Source of the DNA: an uncultured Collinsella sp.
Lineage (GTDB): Bacteria; Actinomycetota; Coriobacteriia; Coriobacteriales; Coriobacteriaceae
Assembly: GCA_958369225.1 (NCBI GenBank)
Contig: CATXID010000008.1
Coordinates: 1-64,000 of the forward strand
Length of the DNA: 64,000 bases
Direction of reading: 5' to 3'
Shown here: positions 16,950 to 24,909 of the stretch, one piece after another
Layout: every line of letters starts with the position of its first letter
Position numbering within the stretch: position 1 is the first letter of the stretch
Made by a program: the position numbers and the translations under genes
The notes under the pieces: model-generated
The model's database searches: none
The model's input: only the letters and a program-made list of their open reading frames with translations
What the model was told of the DNA's origin: nothing

Positions 16950-17877
16950 ATTTTGAATAGGTTTTATAGGCTTGTAGCTCCCATTGTTTACGTTCCACTT
17001 TTGCAACCGAGTCGAGGATAAGCCCCGTTGCCAGACTTAGCCCGCATAGGAACATGAACGAGGCGGCGAGCATTGCGGTGGGGAAGCGGGGGACTAATCC
17101 GGTCTGGAAGTACTCTGCGACGATTGGTATACCGAGGGCGAGCCCTATGATGGCAAAGATGATCGCGATAAGACTGAAGAACTTGAGGGGACGATAGTCT
17201 TTAAAGAGTGTCCCGATCATTGCGATGACCTTGATGCCGTCGCTGACCGTGTTGAGTTTGGACTCGGAGCCGGCAGGGCGATCGCGATACTCCACCGGTA
17301 CGTCTTGAATTCGCCAACGATGATCGACGGCGTGGATGGAGAGCTCGGTTTCAATCTGGAAGCCCTCACTCAAAACGGGGAAGGTCTTGACGAAGGGTTT
17401 GCTCATGGCTCGGTAGCCGGTCATCACATCATCAAAGCTGTAGCCGTAAATCCACTTGATCATGGCACGAACAAGGTTGTTGCCAAAGCCGTGAAAGGCT
17501 CGTTTATTCTCTTCGGCATAGGTGCCGTTTGACAAGCGGTCGCCAACGGTCATATCCGCTTCGCCGTTAAGGATGGGCTTGCAGAGTGATTTGGCGGCTT
17601 CGGCGGGGTATGTATCGTCGCCGTCGACCATCAAGTAGCATTCGGCATCGATGTCGCGGAACATTTGGCGGCACACGTTGCCTTTGCCCTGCCTAGGCTC
17701 GTGGCGCACCGTAGCCCCGTGCTGCTTGGCGACTTGCGAAGTGTCATCGGACGAGTTGTTGTCGTAAACATAGACAGTTGCGCCGGGCAGCTCTCGATGA
17801 AAATCGTCGACAACCTTGCCAATCGTCAGCGCTTCGTTGTAACAGGGGATAATGACGGCGGTATTCGAATAGTCCAT
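16948..17877 (-). CDS. Membrane-anchored family 2 glycosyltransferase (DPM1/GtrB-like)
   Basis: The 309-residue protein has an N-terminal GT-A domain: AVIIPCYNEALTIGKVV, YVYDNNSSDDT, VDGDDTYP as the metal site, and the DDVMTGYRAMSK acceptor loop. A C-terminal pair of membrane helices follows (FFSLIAIIFAIIGLALGIPI and a second near residues 265-290). This matches polyprenyl-phosphate glucose/mannose transferases such as GtrB, which supply lipid-linked sugars to GT-C enzymes outside the membrane. The DUF6541 proteins in this locus are candidate users. The start is ATG 17877 with an AAAGGAGG site. It is divergently transcribed from the ABC exporter. Confidence 0.9.
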   Translation of the reverse strand: MDYSNTAVIIPCYNEALTIGKVVDDFHRELPGATVYVYDNNSSDDTSQVAKQHGATVRHEPRQGKGNVCRQMFRDIDAECYLMVDGDDTYPAEAAKSLCKPILNGEADMTVGDRLSNGTYAEENKRAFHGFGNNLVRAMIKWIYGYSFDDVMTGYRAMSKPFVKTFPVLSEGFQIETELSIHAVDHRWRIQDVPVEYRDRPAGSESKLNTVSDGIKVIAMIGTLFKDYRPLKFFSLIAIIFAIIGLALGIPIVAEYFQTGLVPRFPTAMLAASFMFLCGLSLATGLILDSVAKVERKQWELQAYKTYSK

Positions 17878-18038
17878 GTAGGACCTCCTTTAATGACTCA
17901 TCTGGTCGAAAGTATACCTATCGCCCGCCCCTTTGATTAGATATGGGTTAGTTCTCCAGATTTGTTGCGGTGAGCTATCGTCTACGTTGGAGGGCTATAC
18001 TTTCCACTGTTATGTTTTACGAGACAAGGAGATGGTCC

Positions 18039-18884
18039 GTGGCTGACAATGTAGAGAGTCAGAAAGCGGTGGTTAAATCGGCCTCTCACGCTAAAAATGA
18101 TTATGAGAAGGATAAATATATCCTTAGGCAGCTGGTTACCAAGGATTTTAAGATTAAGTATCGTCGCAGCGTTTTGGGCGTAGCTTGGTCCGTGCTCAAT
18201 CCTTTGTTGATGATGATTGTCATGTCAATTGTGTTTTCGACAATCTTTGCCCAAGGTCGCAATGGCTCCGTTACGCCTGAGATGTATCCACTTTATTTGA
18301 TTGTCGGTAATGTGACGTTTTCTGTTATGTCCGAATCGACTAATCAGGCGCTGATGTCCATCATTTTGGCTTCCTCGCTGTTGAAGAAGGTCAAGGTGCA
18401 CCGTTGGGTCTTCCCAGTGCAGAAGGTGCTGTTCTCGCTCGTTAACTTCGCCTTCTCTTTGGTTGCTGTCGCCTTGGTCATGTTCTGGTTCCATGTGGTT
18501 CCCACCTGGCATTTAATCCTGTTGCCGGTTTGCCTCCTTTTGCTCATGTGCTTTTGCATGGGTTTGGGTTTGATGCTTTCGGCACTGGCGGTCTTCTTCC
18601 GCGATGTTATGCATCTGTGGAGCGTTGTCATTACTGCCTGGATGTATCTGACGCCGATTTTCTGGACGACTGACTTCATTGGTCAAATGGCTCGCTGGAT
18701 TCAGGTGCTTGTTGTGGTGAATCCCATGTACAACTACCTGCAGTTTATGCGTGATATTTTCCTGTTCAACACTGTGCCCTCTGCGCTTACGCTTGGCCTG
18801 TGTGTTGCTTGGGCTGTTATTGCCCTTGCTGCTGGCTATACCGTGTTCCACAAGACCGAGCACAAGTTTATTCTTTACATCTAA
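18039..18884 (+). CDS. Polysaccharide ABC exporter permease (Wzm/TagG type)
   Basis: The 281-residue protein has a cytosolic N-terminus, the family-typical FKIKYRRSVLGVAWSVLNPL preceding the first membrane helix, and six hydrophobic segments. It lacks ATPase motifs, which lie in the next gene. Wzm/TagG permeases flip undecaprenyl-linked O-antigen or teichoic acid chains out of the cytoplasm. I chose GTG 18039, six bases after AAGGAGA, over the upstream ATG at 17970, since the conserved region begins within 40 residues. The gap to the ATPase gene is 12 bases, so they form one operon. The Wzx/Wzy alternative is not seen, so export in this locus is probably ABC-dependent. Confidence 0.9.
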   Translation: MADNVESQKAVVKSASHAKNDYEKDKYILRQLVTKDFKIKYRRSVLGVAWSVLNPLLMMIVMSIVFSTIFAQGRNGSVTPEMYPLYLIVGNVTFSVMSESTNQALMSIILASSLLKKVKVHRWVFPVQKVLFSLVNFAFSLVAVALVMFWFHVVPTWHLILLPVCLLLLMCFCMGLGLMLSALAVFFRDVMHLWSVVITAWMYLTPIFWTTDFIGQMARWIQVLVVVNPMYNYLQFMRDIFLFNTVPSALTLGLCVAWAVIALAAGYTVFHKTEHKFILYI

Positions 18885-18896
18885 GGAGTGCTGTTC

Positions 18897-19664
18897 ATGA
18901 CTGAATCTGCTATTGATTACAGCAAGCAGCCCCTTGCTGTCGAGGTTAAAGACGTCACCATGATCTTTAACATGGCGTCTGAGTCGCTTACAAACCTCAA
19001 GGAGTACTTTATTAAGCTCGCAAAGCACGAGCTGTTCTTTGAGGAGTTCCGTGCGCTTAAGCACATTTCGTTTGAGGTGCATCGCGGCGAGGTCGTTGGC
19101 CTTGTTGGCACTAACGGTTCCGGTAAGTCTACGATGCTCAAGATTATCGCTGGCGTTTTGGAGCCCAGCGAAGGCGAGGTTAAGGTCCACGGCAATATCG
19201 CGCCACTGATTGAGCTCGGTGCCGGCTTTGACCCGGAGCTTACCGCGCGTGAGAATATCTATCTGAACGGTGCGCTACTTGGCTATACCAAGGAGTTTAT
19301 TGACGCGAGCTTTGACGAGATCATTGAGTTTGCTGAGCTTAAAGACTTTGTTGACATGCCCTTGAAGAATTTCTCTTCGGGTATGGTTGCGCGCATTGCC
19401 TTTGCTATCGCCACGATTACCGAGCCTGATATCCTAATCGTCGATGAGACACTTTCTGTTGGCGATGTCTTTTTCCAGCAGAAGTGCGAGCGCCGCATTC
19501 AGCACTTTATCGAGAGTGGCGACGTCACGGTCTTGTTCGTTTCTCACTCCATGGAGCAGGTTGAGCGTATTTGCCAGCGTGCTGTATGGATCGAGAAGGG
19601 CGACCTGCGCATGGATGGACCCGTGAACGAGGTCTGCAAGGCATACCATGACCAGTTCAAGTAG
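18897..19664 (+). CDS. Polysaccharide ABC exporter ATPase (Wzt/TagH type)
   Basis: The 255-residue nucleotide-binding protein has Walker A GTNGSGKST, the signature FSSGMVARIAFAIA and Walker B ILIVDETLSVGD followed by the H-loop FVSHS. The N-terminus begins with the Wzt-type KDVTMIFNMASESLTNLKEY, which distinguishes O-antigen and teichoic exporters from general ABC proteins. It ends soon after the H-loop region, so it has no carbohydrate-binding C-terminal domain as in long Wzt proteins; chain-length recognition would have to occur elsewhere. The start is ATG 18897 after AAGGAG that overlaps the permease stop. A tRNA-Arg gene begins 54 bases downstream. Confidence 0.95.
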   Translation: MTESAIDYSKQPLAVEVKDVTMIFNMASESLTNLKEYFIKLAKHELFFEEFRALKHISFEVHRGEVVGLVGTNGSGKSTMLKIIAGVLEPSEGEVKVHGNIAPLIELGAGFDPELTARENIYLNGALLGYTKEFIDASFDEIIEFAELKDFVDMPLKNFSSGMVARIAFAIATITEPDILIVDETLSVGDVFFQQKCERRIQHFIESGDVTVLFVSHSMEQVERICQRAVWIEKGDLRMDGPVNEVCKAYHDQFK

Positions 19665-19718
19665 GTTATAATTTATTGGCCGTGCGAACTTGTACCCGCT
19701 TGGACGTGCGGCTTTTAT

Positions 19719-19795
19719 GCTCCATTAGCTCAGTTGGATAGAGCAGGGGACTTCTAATCCCAAGGTCGACGGTTCGAATCCGCCATGGAGCACCA
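19719..19795 (+). tRNA. tRNA-Arg (anticodon TCT)
   Basis: This is a 77-base cloverleaf with acceptor arms GCTCCAT/ATGGAGC, D-arm GCTC/GAGC, anticodon loop CTTCTAA, T-loop TTCGAAT and an encoded CCA. Two pairs are non-canonical: G27-A43 at the top of the anticodon stem and A50-C64 in the T stem. It is followed by a terminator and then by the Septu module. tRNA 3' ends are common integration sites, though I find no second copy of this 3' end in the window. Confidence 0.93.
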
Positions 19796-19807
19796 TATGA
19801 GTTTTAG

Positions 19808-19840
19808 AGACCCGGTATTAATGCCGGGTCTTTGCTTTTT
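19808..19840 (+). terminator. Terminator after tRNA-Arg
   Basis: The arms AGACCCGG (19808-19815) and CCGGGTCT (19824-19831) are perfect and are followed by TTGCTTTTT. Confidence 0.8.
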
Positions 19841-20032
19841 GAGACATAAAGACATGCTATTGTTTAAAGACGGGCTGTAAGACATGGGGCAGATGCGAAA
19901 GGCTTCATCTCTCGCCCATTATTCTCTGCATAATTAAAGTCTGAAGTGGTTGGCTATATAATGCTGCTAACTGAGAATTGCGGCACGATTTTCAACTCGA
20001 TTGGCTACTAGCATAAATCACGGGAGGCTATC

Positions 20033-21328
20033 GTGAGCTTCGCTAACGCTGCGTTGCAAATTAAGAAACTGAAGATAACCAACTTCCGTAAGTTCGAATC
20101 ATATTCAATTGAATTCGATCGTCAGCTCACCGTATTGGTCGGTGACAACGGTACGGGTAAAAGCACGCTTATCGATGCAACCAGCGTTGCGCTGGGGACG
20201 TTGTTTCTGAAAATTGAGTACGCCGAAGCTCCGGGCATAGTTCCTGGTGATTCTCGTGGAGCGGTTATCAAACAGGGCGACATGTTCGACGTTCAGTCTC
20301 AGTACCCAGTGTCGGTTGAAGCGTCGGGTATTGCGCTGGGGGAAGAGATTGGCTGGCTGCGCTCGCTGAAGAGTGCTAAGGGGCGTACCACGCAAGCCGA
20401 TGCCGGACGCATGATTGCAGCCGGCAATCGCCTGCAAGAGCTTGTCGGTAAGGGCAACGAAGTCATTCTGCCCGTTCTTGCCCGCTACGGGACTGATCGG
20501 CTATGGAAGCAAACGGCGTCAAAAGATAAAGCAACGCCCAATAGAACGCGCGGTTACGAGGGTGCTCTGCGGGCTTCTGCGAATGAAGCCCGTATGAATG
20601 CGTGGTTTAAGTCTCAGTCGATTTGGGAGTGGCAAAATAAGCGAGAGAGCGCATTATTCACCGCGGTCAAGAAGGCGCTCGCGTCTTGCTTTGATGCCGC
20701 TGTGTCAACCAGGGGCGCCATGGTCGACTATGACGCCGAGCTTAACCAGCTTGTATTTACATACGCCACTGCAGACGGTGTTTATCACCGCGATAGAATG
20801 CACTCTATGAGCGATGGCTATCGTGGAACGTTGAGCCTTTTCGCGGACATCGCGTACCGCATGGCAACGCTTAATCCGGCTTTGGGCTCTAATGTGCTCG
20901 AGACGCCTGGCGTTGTTATGATCGATGAGATCGACCTTCATTTGCATCCCCGCTGGCAAGCGCGGATTCTCGAAGACCTTGTTCGCATATTTCCTAACGT
21001 TCAATTTATAGTTACAACGCATTCGCCTGTTGTGGTTGCATCGGTGCCCCGTGGTAACATTCGCATTCTTGGTGAGGACACTGCAACGGTGCCTGCCATG
21101 GAGACGCGTGGACGCGATGCCGGGGATATTCTCAACACAGTTCTGGGAGCATTCTCTCGACCTGAAGAGGCGGCTCGATTGTTCGATTTATTCAATTGCG
21201 CCGTTGATGAAGAGCGCTTTGGCGACGCCAGGCTTGCGCTCCAAAAGCTTGAGGAGTTTGTGGGCATTGATGATCCCGACGTTGTTGCCGCCAAGACGAC
21301 CCTTGAGCTTGAGGAGTTGCTGTCGTGA
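20033..21328 (+). CDS. ptuA: Septu-type defence ATPase PtuA (AAA/SMC-like)
   Basis: The 431-residue P-loop ATPase begins with the RecF/OLD-like IKKLKITNFRKFESYSIEF and has Walker A GDNGTGKS at 37-44. MSDGYRGTLSLFADIAYRM is the ABC/SMC-type signature region, Walker B is VMIDEIDLHLHP with Asp298-Glu299, and the switch motif is VTTHSPVVV. In Septu phage-defence systems this ATPase pairs with an HNH nuclease, PtuB. Here the stop overlaps the start of exactly such a gene by four bases. The start is GTG 20033 after GGGAGG. RloA- or retron-associated ATPases share this fold, but no reverse transcriptase or ncRNA is seen, so type I Septu is the best call. Confidence 0.85.
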   Translation: MSFANAALQIKKLKITNFRKFESYSIEFDRQLTVLVGDNGTGKSTLIDATSVALGTLFLKIEYAEAPGIVPGDSRGAVIKQGDMFDVQSQYPVSVEASGIALGEEIGWLRSLKSAKGRTTQADAGRMIAAGNRLQELVGKGNEVILPVLARYGTDRLWKQTASKDKATPNRTRGYEGALRASANEARMNAWFKSQSIWEWQNKRESALFTAVKKALASCFDAAVSTRGAMVDYDAELNQLVFTYATADGVYHRDRMHSMSDGYRGTLSLFADIAYRMATLNPALGSNVLETPGVVMIDEIDLHLHPRWQARILEDLVRIFPNVQFIVTTHSPVVVASVPRGNIRILGEDTATVPAMETRGRDAGDILNTVLGAFSRPEEAARLFDLFNCAVDEERFGDARLALQKLEEFVGIDDPDVVAAKTTLELEELLS

Positions 21329-22008
21329 TTCCGATCGTTAAGGGAAAAGAGCCTGCGGCGCTTACCAAGGCCAAGAGGGCCATACGCAACACCCCCGATA
21401 CGACGTTTAATTACACAGCGTTGCGCGGAGAGAGCAAGCGAGAAGTTCTGGAGGCCTTGCTTGCAGAGCAGGGCCATCTCTGCGCTTATTGCACGTGCAG
21501 GATCGGCGTTGGTGATCGTCTGGCTACGATTGAGCATTTGATTCCACAAAATCCTGAGGATTCTGCTCCGGATGGCGAGTTGAGTCTGGATTATCACAAC
21601 CTAGTTGCCGTTTGTGACGGACGTGGTGGGGCAACGTGTGACAAGCGACGTGGCAACGAGCCCCTTACGGTTGATCCGACCAAGCCTTATACGCTTGATA
21701 GCATTTTCTATCATCGCGACGGGCGTATTGATGCTGCTGATGGAAGCGTACGGCGAGACCTTGAGGTTACGCTCGGGCTTAACGCGTCGGGTACCAACTT
21801 GTGCGGTAATCGTTCCAAAACTATGGAAGCAATTGAAAAATCTATCGATCGAGCTATCAAGCGAAGGGGTGCTGAGGGCAACAGAGCGGTAAAGAAGGCC
21901 ATTTGTGCAAAGGTCCTCAAGCTGTTTGAAAATCAGGTGGATATGAAAGAAGAGTATTTGGGTGCCAAGTTGTATAAGGCGCGCAAACTCTTCTCAAAGT
22001 TTGCTTAG
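21325..22008 (+). CDS. ptuB: Septu-type HNH endonuclease PtuB (TIGR02646-like)
   Basis: The 227-residue protein opens with IPIVKGKEPAALTKAK, typical of the TIGR02646 HNH family. The nuclease core has CAYC-x-CRIG (near residues 53-59), TIEHLIPQNP with the catalytic His, LDYHNLVAVCDG with the Asn, and a second Cys in GATCDKRRGN that completes a zinc site. It starts at GTG 21325, translationally coupled to PtuA. In Septu the pair senses phage infection and PtuB cuts nucleic acid. The intact motifs suggest an active system. Downstream sequence is decayed transposase, giving the usual defence-island setting. Confidence 0.85.
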   Translation: MIPIVKGKEPAALTKAKRAIRNTPDTTFNYTALRGESKREVLEALLAEQGHLCAYCTCRIGVGDRLATIEHLIPQNPEDSAPDGELSLDYHNLVAVCDGRGGATCDKRRGNEPLTVDPTKPYTLDSIFYHRDGRIDAADGSVRRDLEVTLGLNASGTNLCGNRSKTMEAIEKSIDRAIKRRGAEGNRAVKKAICAKVLKLFENQVDMKEEYLGAKLYKARKLFSKFA

Positions 22009-22044
22009 TGTTCTTTTGCTGCTGCGGTGGTGAATGGCTTGCGC

Positions 22045-22290
22045 CTGACAGCGCGCCGCCCAACCGCGCCAGCGATGCCGTCGAGGGAATGCGTGCATCA
22101 CCCTCGATCCGCGCTCTATCTCGCGGTTCGTCCGCTCCTGGTCGTTGTTGGTGTACAGGCACTTCGTGTGCGACGGCGGGAATCTAGGTATGCCAGGGAA
22201 TCCCGCTCGGCCTCCTTGAGGATCGCCGCCGTCCTTAGGCAGCGCCCGTTCAGTACAGGCTGCAAGACATGTGTTGTATGGCAGTCACGG
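22045..22290 (-). pseudogene. IS256 (Mutator)-family transposase fragment, C-terminal part, decayed
   Basis: On the minus strand one frame gives AAILKEAERDSLAYLD; after a one-base shift it gives FPPSHTKCLYTNNDQERTNR then EIERGSRVMHAFP; after a second shift STASLARLGGAL. This is the C-terminal signature of Mutator transposases (ALAYLDFP, RTNNxxERxNREIxRRxRVVxxFP, SLxRLVGA). At least two frameshifts and loss of the catalytic N-terminal parts make it dead. It ends about 40 bases from the ptuB stop in convergent orientation. An N-terminal fragment of the same family sits at 1560-1831. Confidence 0.75.
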
Positions 22291-22485
22291 TGGCGGCGTA
22301 GCGCCCGCGTAACGCCCGTGAGTCGATTCTGCCCACTCGGCGCCTGGGCTGCCAGAGCCCCGCTTATCCCGGACTTGTTCGCCGGAAGCTCGGCATCAGC
22401 TTGTTGATGTTCACTAAGAAGTGGTCCGAGTGATCACTGGGAAATGAGTACCGTAAGCACGAAAAATTGAGCAGTTTAAGTAAGA

Positions 22486-22517
22486 GGGCCGCGCCCCGGG
22501 GACCGGGGGCGCGGCCC
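22486..22517. terminator. GC-rich hairpin, possible terminator
   Basis: The arms GGGCCGCGCCCC (22486-22497) and GGGGCGCGGCCC (22506-22517) are perfect over 12 bases. The following TGTCATTCTATT is only weakly T-rich, so termination is plausible but not certain; it could also be an IS end structure. Confidence 0.5.
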
Positions 22518-22713
22518 TGTCATTCTATTGCTTTAGATTGGCTGTAAGACGCGGGGGTGATTTGCAGCCTATTTGCTTTTGAAGGCAAATAACGCCTTAC
22601 GCCCCAGAGTTCCATAGGCTTGAGGGGATTGCAGCCTTGGGTGCATCTCTCTTGTGCTCACCCCATCCTCTGAAAAAGTTCTTAAGTCAGCCTTAAAGGT
22701 GCTCTGGCTCGCG

Positions 22714-22742
22714 TTGACAGCGTACAATACGCATGTTTGACT
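22714..22742 (+). promoter_or_regulatory. Candidate promoter of the Pel operon
   Basis: A consensus TTGACA lies at 22714-22719. The hexamer 17 bases downstream (TTGACT) matches the -10 consensus poorly. It sits 58 bases before the pelD start. The small palindrome GCGTA-CAA-TACGC in the spacer could bind a regulator. Confidence 0.3.
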
Positions 22743-22776
22743 ATGACAAATGTGGAATTAAGGGGAGGGGTGCGCT

Positions 22777-24909
22777 ATGGAAGTGCTGGTTGTTGGCAAC
22801 ACCGCATATGTTGACGATGGCTTTTGTGCCAAGGCGTTCCCCGGGGACCACGTTAAGGTCGTCGCTGCCGCGGAATCGCGCCGCGATGAGTCGTCGCCCC
22901 ATGCCTCGTGGAATGAGCTCCTCCAGCACTTGGAGCAGGCCTACGAGTTCGACCGCGTGGTCTACCTGTCTAATTTCCTCATCCCACATACCGATACCGT
23001 GGGCGATATCGAGCTGTTGCGCTCGGTCTTTCGTGCGTGCATGGGCCGCCGGGTCCAGCTGCTGTATGTGGCGGGGCCCGCGGGTGCCGAGGGCGCTGCC
23101 GATGCCGCGGGGCGAACGGGCAAGGGAATTATCGCCCGCGCGGCCAACGACCTGTGCCGCCACTACGCTGCGCACGAAGGCGTTCAGGCAAAGATTCTGC
23201 GCGCGCCCTTCCTCTACACTGCCTCCGCCGCGCTGGAGGATCCGTTTTTTGCGCCGCTGTTCGACGCGTGCTTAACCGGATCGGTCGCTTTGCAAGGCTC
23301 GGAGGATGCGGTGTTTCCGCTGCTGTGTGCCGAGGAGCTCGCGGTGCTGGTGCGCCGCATCTTTGACAGCTGGGATGCCTCCTTTGAGACACTCGACGTT
23401 GCCGATACTTTCCATCACACGTCAGGTGAGGTGGGCGAGGCCCTCAAGGTGATGTTCCCCGGCCTTGTCGTTGCCTATGGCGATTCTACCGGCTATGACC
23501 TACCCGTCAGCAACATCGTTCGCGTTCGTTATGGCTGGTTTCAGCGCTACGATCTGCTGCGCGACCTGTCGACCATTCAGGCTCGTTGGGATGCTGGCCG
23601 CGCAGGGAAGGTCAACCCCTTGCGCGCCGCCATCGACCACATCCAGTTGCATACACTGCCTATTAAATGTCTGGAGACGGGCGTCGCCTGGGTCCTGTTC
23701 GAGGTTCTGGATCATCTGTTCTCGCAATCTGCCCAGCTCAACGTGCTCGATTATCGCCTGCTCTACGTTGTGCTCATCGGCACGCTGTATGGCCTGGACT
23801 TTGGCCTGTTTGCGGCTCTGTTGGCATCGGTGGGCTTGGCCGTGAGCTTCTTTACCCAGTATGGCTATACCTTCCAGGGCCTGTTCTACGAGCCGTCCAA
23901 CTGGCTGCCGTTTATCGCGTACTTCGTGGTGGGCGCCGTGTGCGGCTATGTGCAGCTGCGCAACAGCGAGGCCATTAAGGTCGAGCGCGGGCAAAACGAG
24001 CTCGTGCGTAATCGCAATACGTTCCTCACACAGCTCTACCATGATGCCATCGAGGACAAGCGCACATACAAGCGCCAGATTGTGGGACGCCACGATAGCT
24101 TTGGTAAGATCTTTGCCGTGACGCAAGAGCTTGACGTGCTCAATCCGCGCGACATCTACCGCAAGTGCTGCGAGCTCATGGGCGAGATTCTCGAAAACGA
24201 TTCAGTGGCGATCTACCACGTTTCGGGTGGGACGTTTGCACGTCTGGTAGCGGCGAGTCCCGTGATTGCCGAAGACGCCACGCGCTCGCTCTCGCTTGAA
24301 CAGCTTTTGCCCCTTTTGGGCGGCGAGGGCCGTTCGAATCTGTGGGTGAATCGCAAGCTGACGCCGGGGCTTCCCATGTTTGGATACACGATCGAGCGCG
24401 ACGGGGCACCCGCCGTGTTGATCTTTGTGCGACGCGCGGCCGAGAACCAAATGACGCTCTATTACCAAAACTTGTTCCGCATCTTGTGTGGATTGGTCGA
24501 AAGCGCGCTGGGCCGTGCCTTCGATTATGAGGCGGTGGCGCAGGATAAACGCTGCGTTGACGGCACTTGCGTGCTCAAGCAGGAGGCCTTTGGCCAAGAG
24601 CTTGCGGCCGAGCAGGCGCTGGCAGATGGCAAGATGGGTAGCTTTTTGCTCCTGCGCGTGGTGCCTGGCATGGAGCCTGTCGGCGAGCTGGTGGGCGCAA
24701 TTGGGTCGGCAATCCGCGAGAGCGATGCGGCGGGCCTGGTCGATGGTGACGTGCTTTACCTGCTCATGCGCCAGGCAAAGGCGTGCGACCTGCCCATTAT
24801 CCGTAAGCGCCTGAGCGCGAAGCAGATTGCGGTGGAGCTCGTCGACGGCGAGGACATCGTGGCGCTGCTGCAGCATATTGCCGGTGACGGTGAGGGGGAT
24901 GTCGTTTGA
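22777..24909 (+). CDS. pelD: PelD: c-di-GMP receptor with SDR-like, membrane, GAF and degenerate GGDEF domains
   Basis: The 710-residue protein has an N-terminal SDR/epimerase-like domain (1-~220, lacking a clear GxxGxxG), four membrane helices at about 290-390 (such as VLIGTLYGLDFGLFAALLAS), a coiled connector (EVERGQNELVRNR-like region), a GAF domain (~430-570) and a C-terminal GGDEF-like domain. The latter contains RESD at 647-650 followed five residues later by DGDVL in place of GGEEF. That is the spacing of the PleD c-di-GMP inhibitory site, with a dead active site. PelD activates Pel polymerisation through PelF when c-di-GMP binds. The gene heads an operon whose neighbours overlap by a few bases. 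The SDR fusion fits Gram-positive PelD as I recall it. Confidence 0.85.
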   Translation: MEVLVVGNTAYVDDGFCAKAFPGDHVKVVAAAESRRDESSPHASWNELLQHLEQAYEFDRVVYLSNFLIPHTDTVGDIELLRSVFRACMGRRVQLLYVAGPAGAEGAADAAGRTGKGIIARAANDLCRHYAAHEGVQAKILRAPFLYTASAALEDPFFAPLFDACLTGSVALQGSEDAVFPLLCAEELAVLVRRIFDSWDASFETLDVADTFHHTSGEVGEALKVMFPGLVVAYGDSTGYDLPVSNIVRVRYGWFQRYDLLRDLSTIQARWDAGRAGKVNPLRAAIDHIQLHTLPIKCLETGVAWVLFEVLDHLFSQSAQLNVLDYRLLYVVLIGTLYGLDFGLFAALLASVGLAVSFFTQYGYTFQGLFYEPSNWLPFIAYFVVGAVCGYVQLRNSEAIKVERGQNELVRNRNTFLTQLYHDAIEDKRTYKRQIVGRHDSFGKIFAVTQELDVLNPRDIYRKCCELMGEILENDSVAIYHVSGGTFARLVAASPVIAEDATRSLSLEQLLPLLGGEGRSNLWVNRKLTPGLPMFGYTIERDGAPAVLIFVRRAAENQMTLYYQNLFRILCGLVESALGRAFDYEAVAQDKRCVDGTCVLKQEAFGQELAAEQALADGKMGSFLLLRVVPGMEPVGELVGAIGSAIRESDAAGLVDGDVLYLLMRQAKACDLPIIRKRLSAKQIAVELVDGEDIVALLQHIAGDGEGDVV

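Larger units (their letters stand above)
22291..22776. other. Intergenic stretch upstream of the Pel operon
   Basis: Bases 22291-22480 are probably further transposase debris without a readable frame. A GC hairpin (22486-22517) and an imperfect repeat of the post-tRNA sequence (around 22535-22565) follow. A ~200-base leader with several short complementary stretches precedes pelD. I see no GEMM-type c-di-GMP riboswitch consensus and no gene. Confidence 0.5.

Noticed and set aside
20033..22008. Retron-type system
   Set aside because: ATPase + HNH pairs also accompany retrons, but no reverse transcriptase or msr-msd-like ncRNA is seen nearby.
21917..22162. 81-codon minus-strand frame near ptuB
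   Set aside because: It is one frame of the frameshifted IS256 fragment and has no independent coding evidence.
19719..22560. Integrative element with att sites at tRNA-Arg
   Set aside because: No integrase is present and no second copy of the tRNA 3' end was found, so only a looser direct-repeat finding is kept.
22520..22776. c-di-GMP riboswitch before pelD
   Set aside because: The leader has partial complementarity but not the conserved GEMM core sequences.
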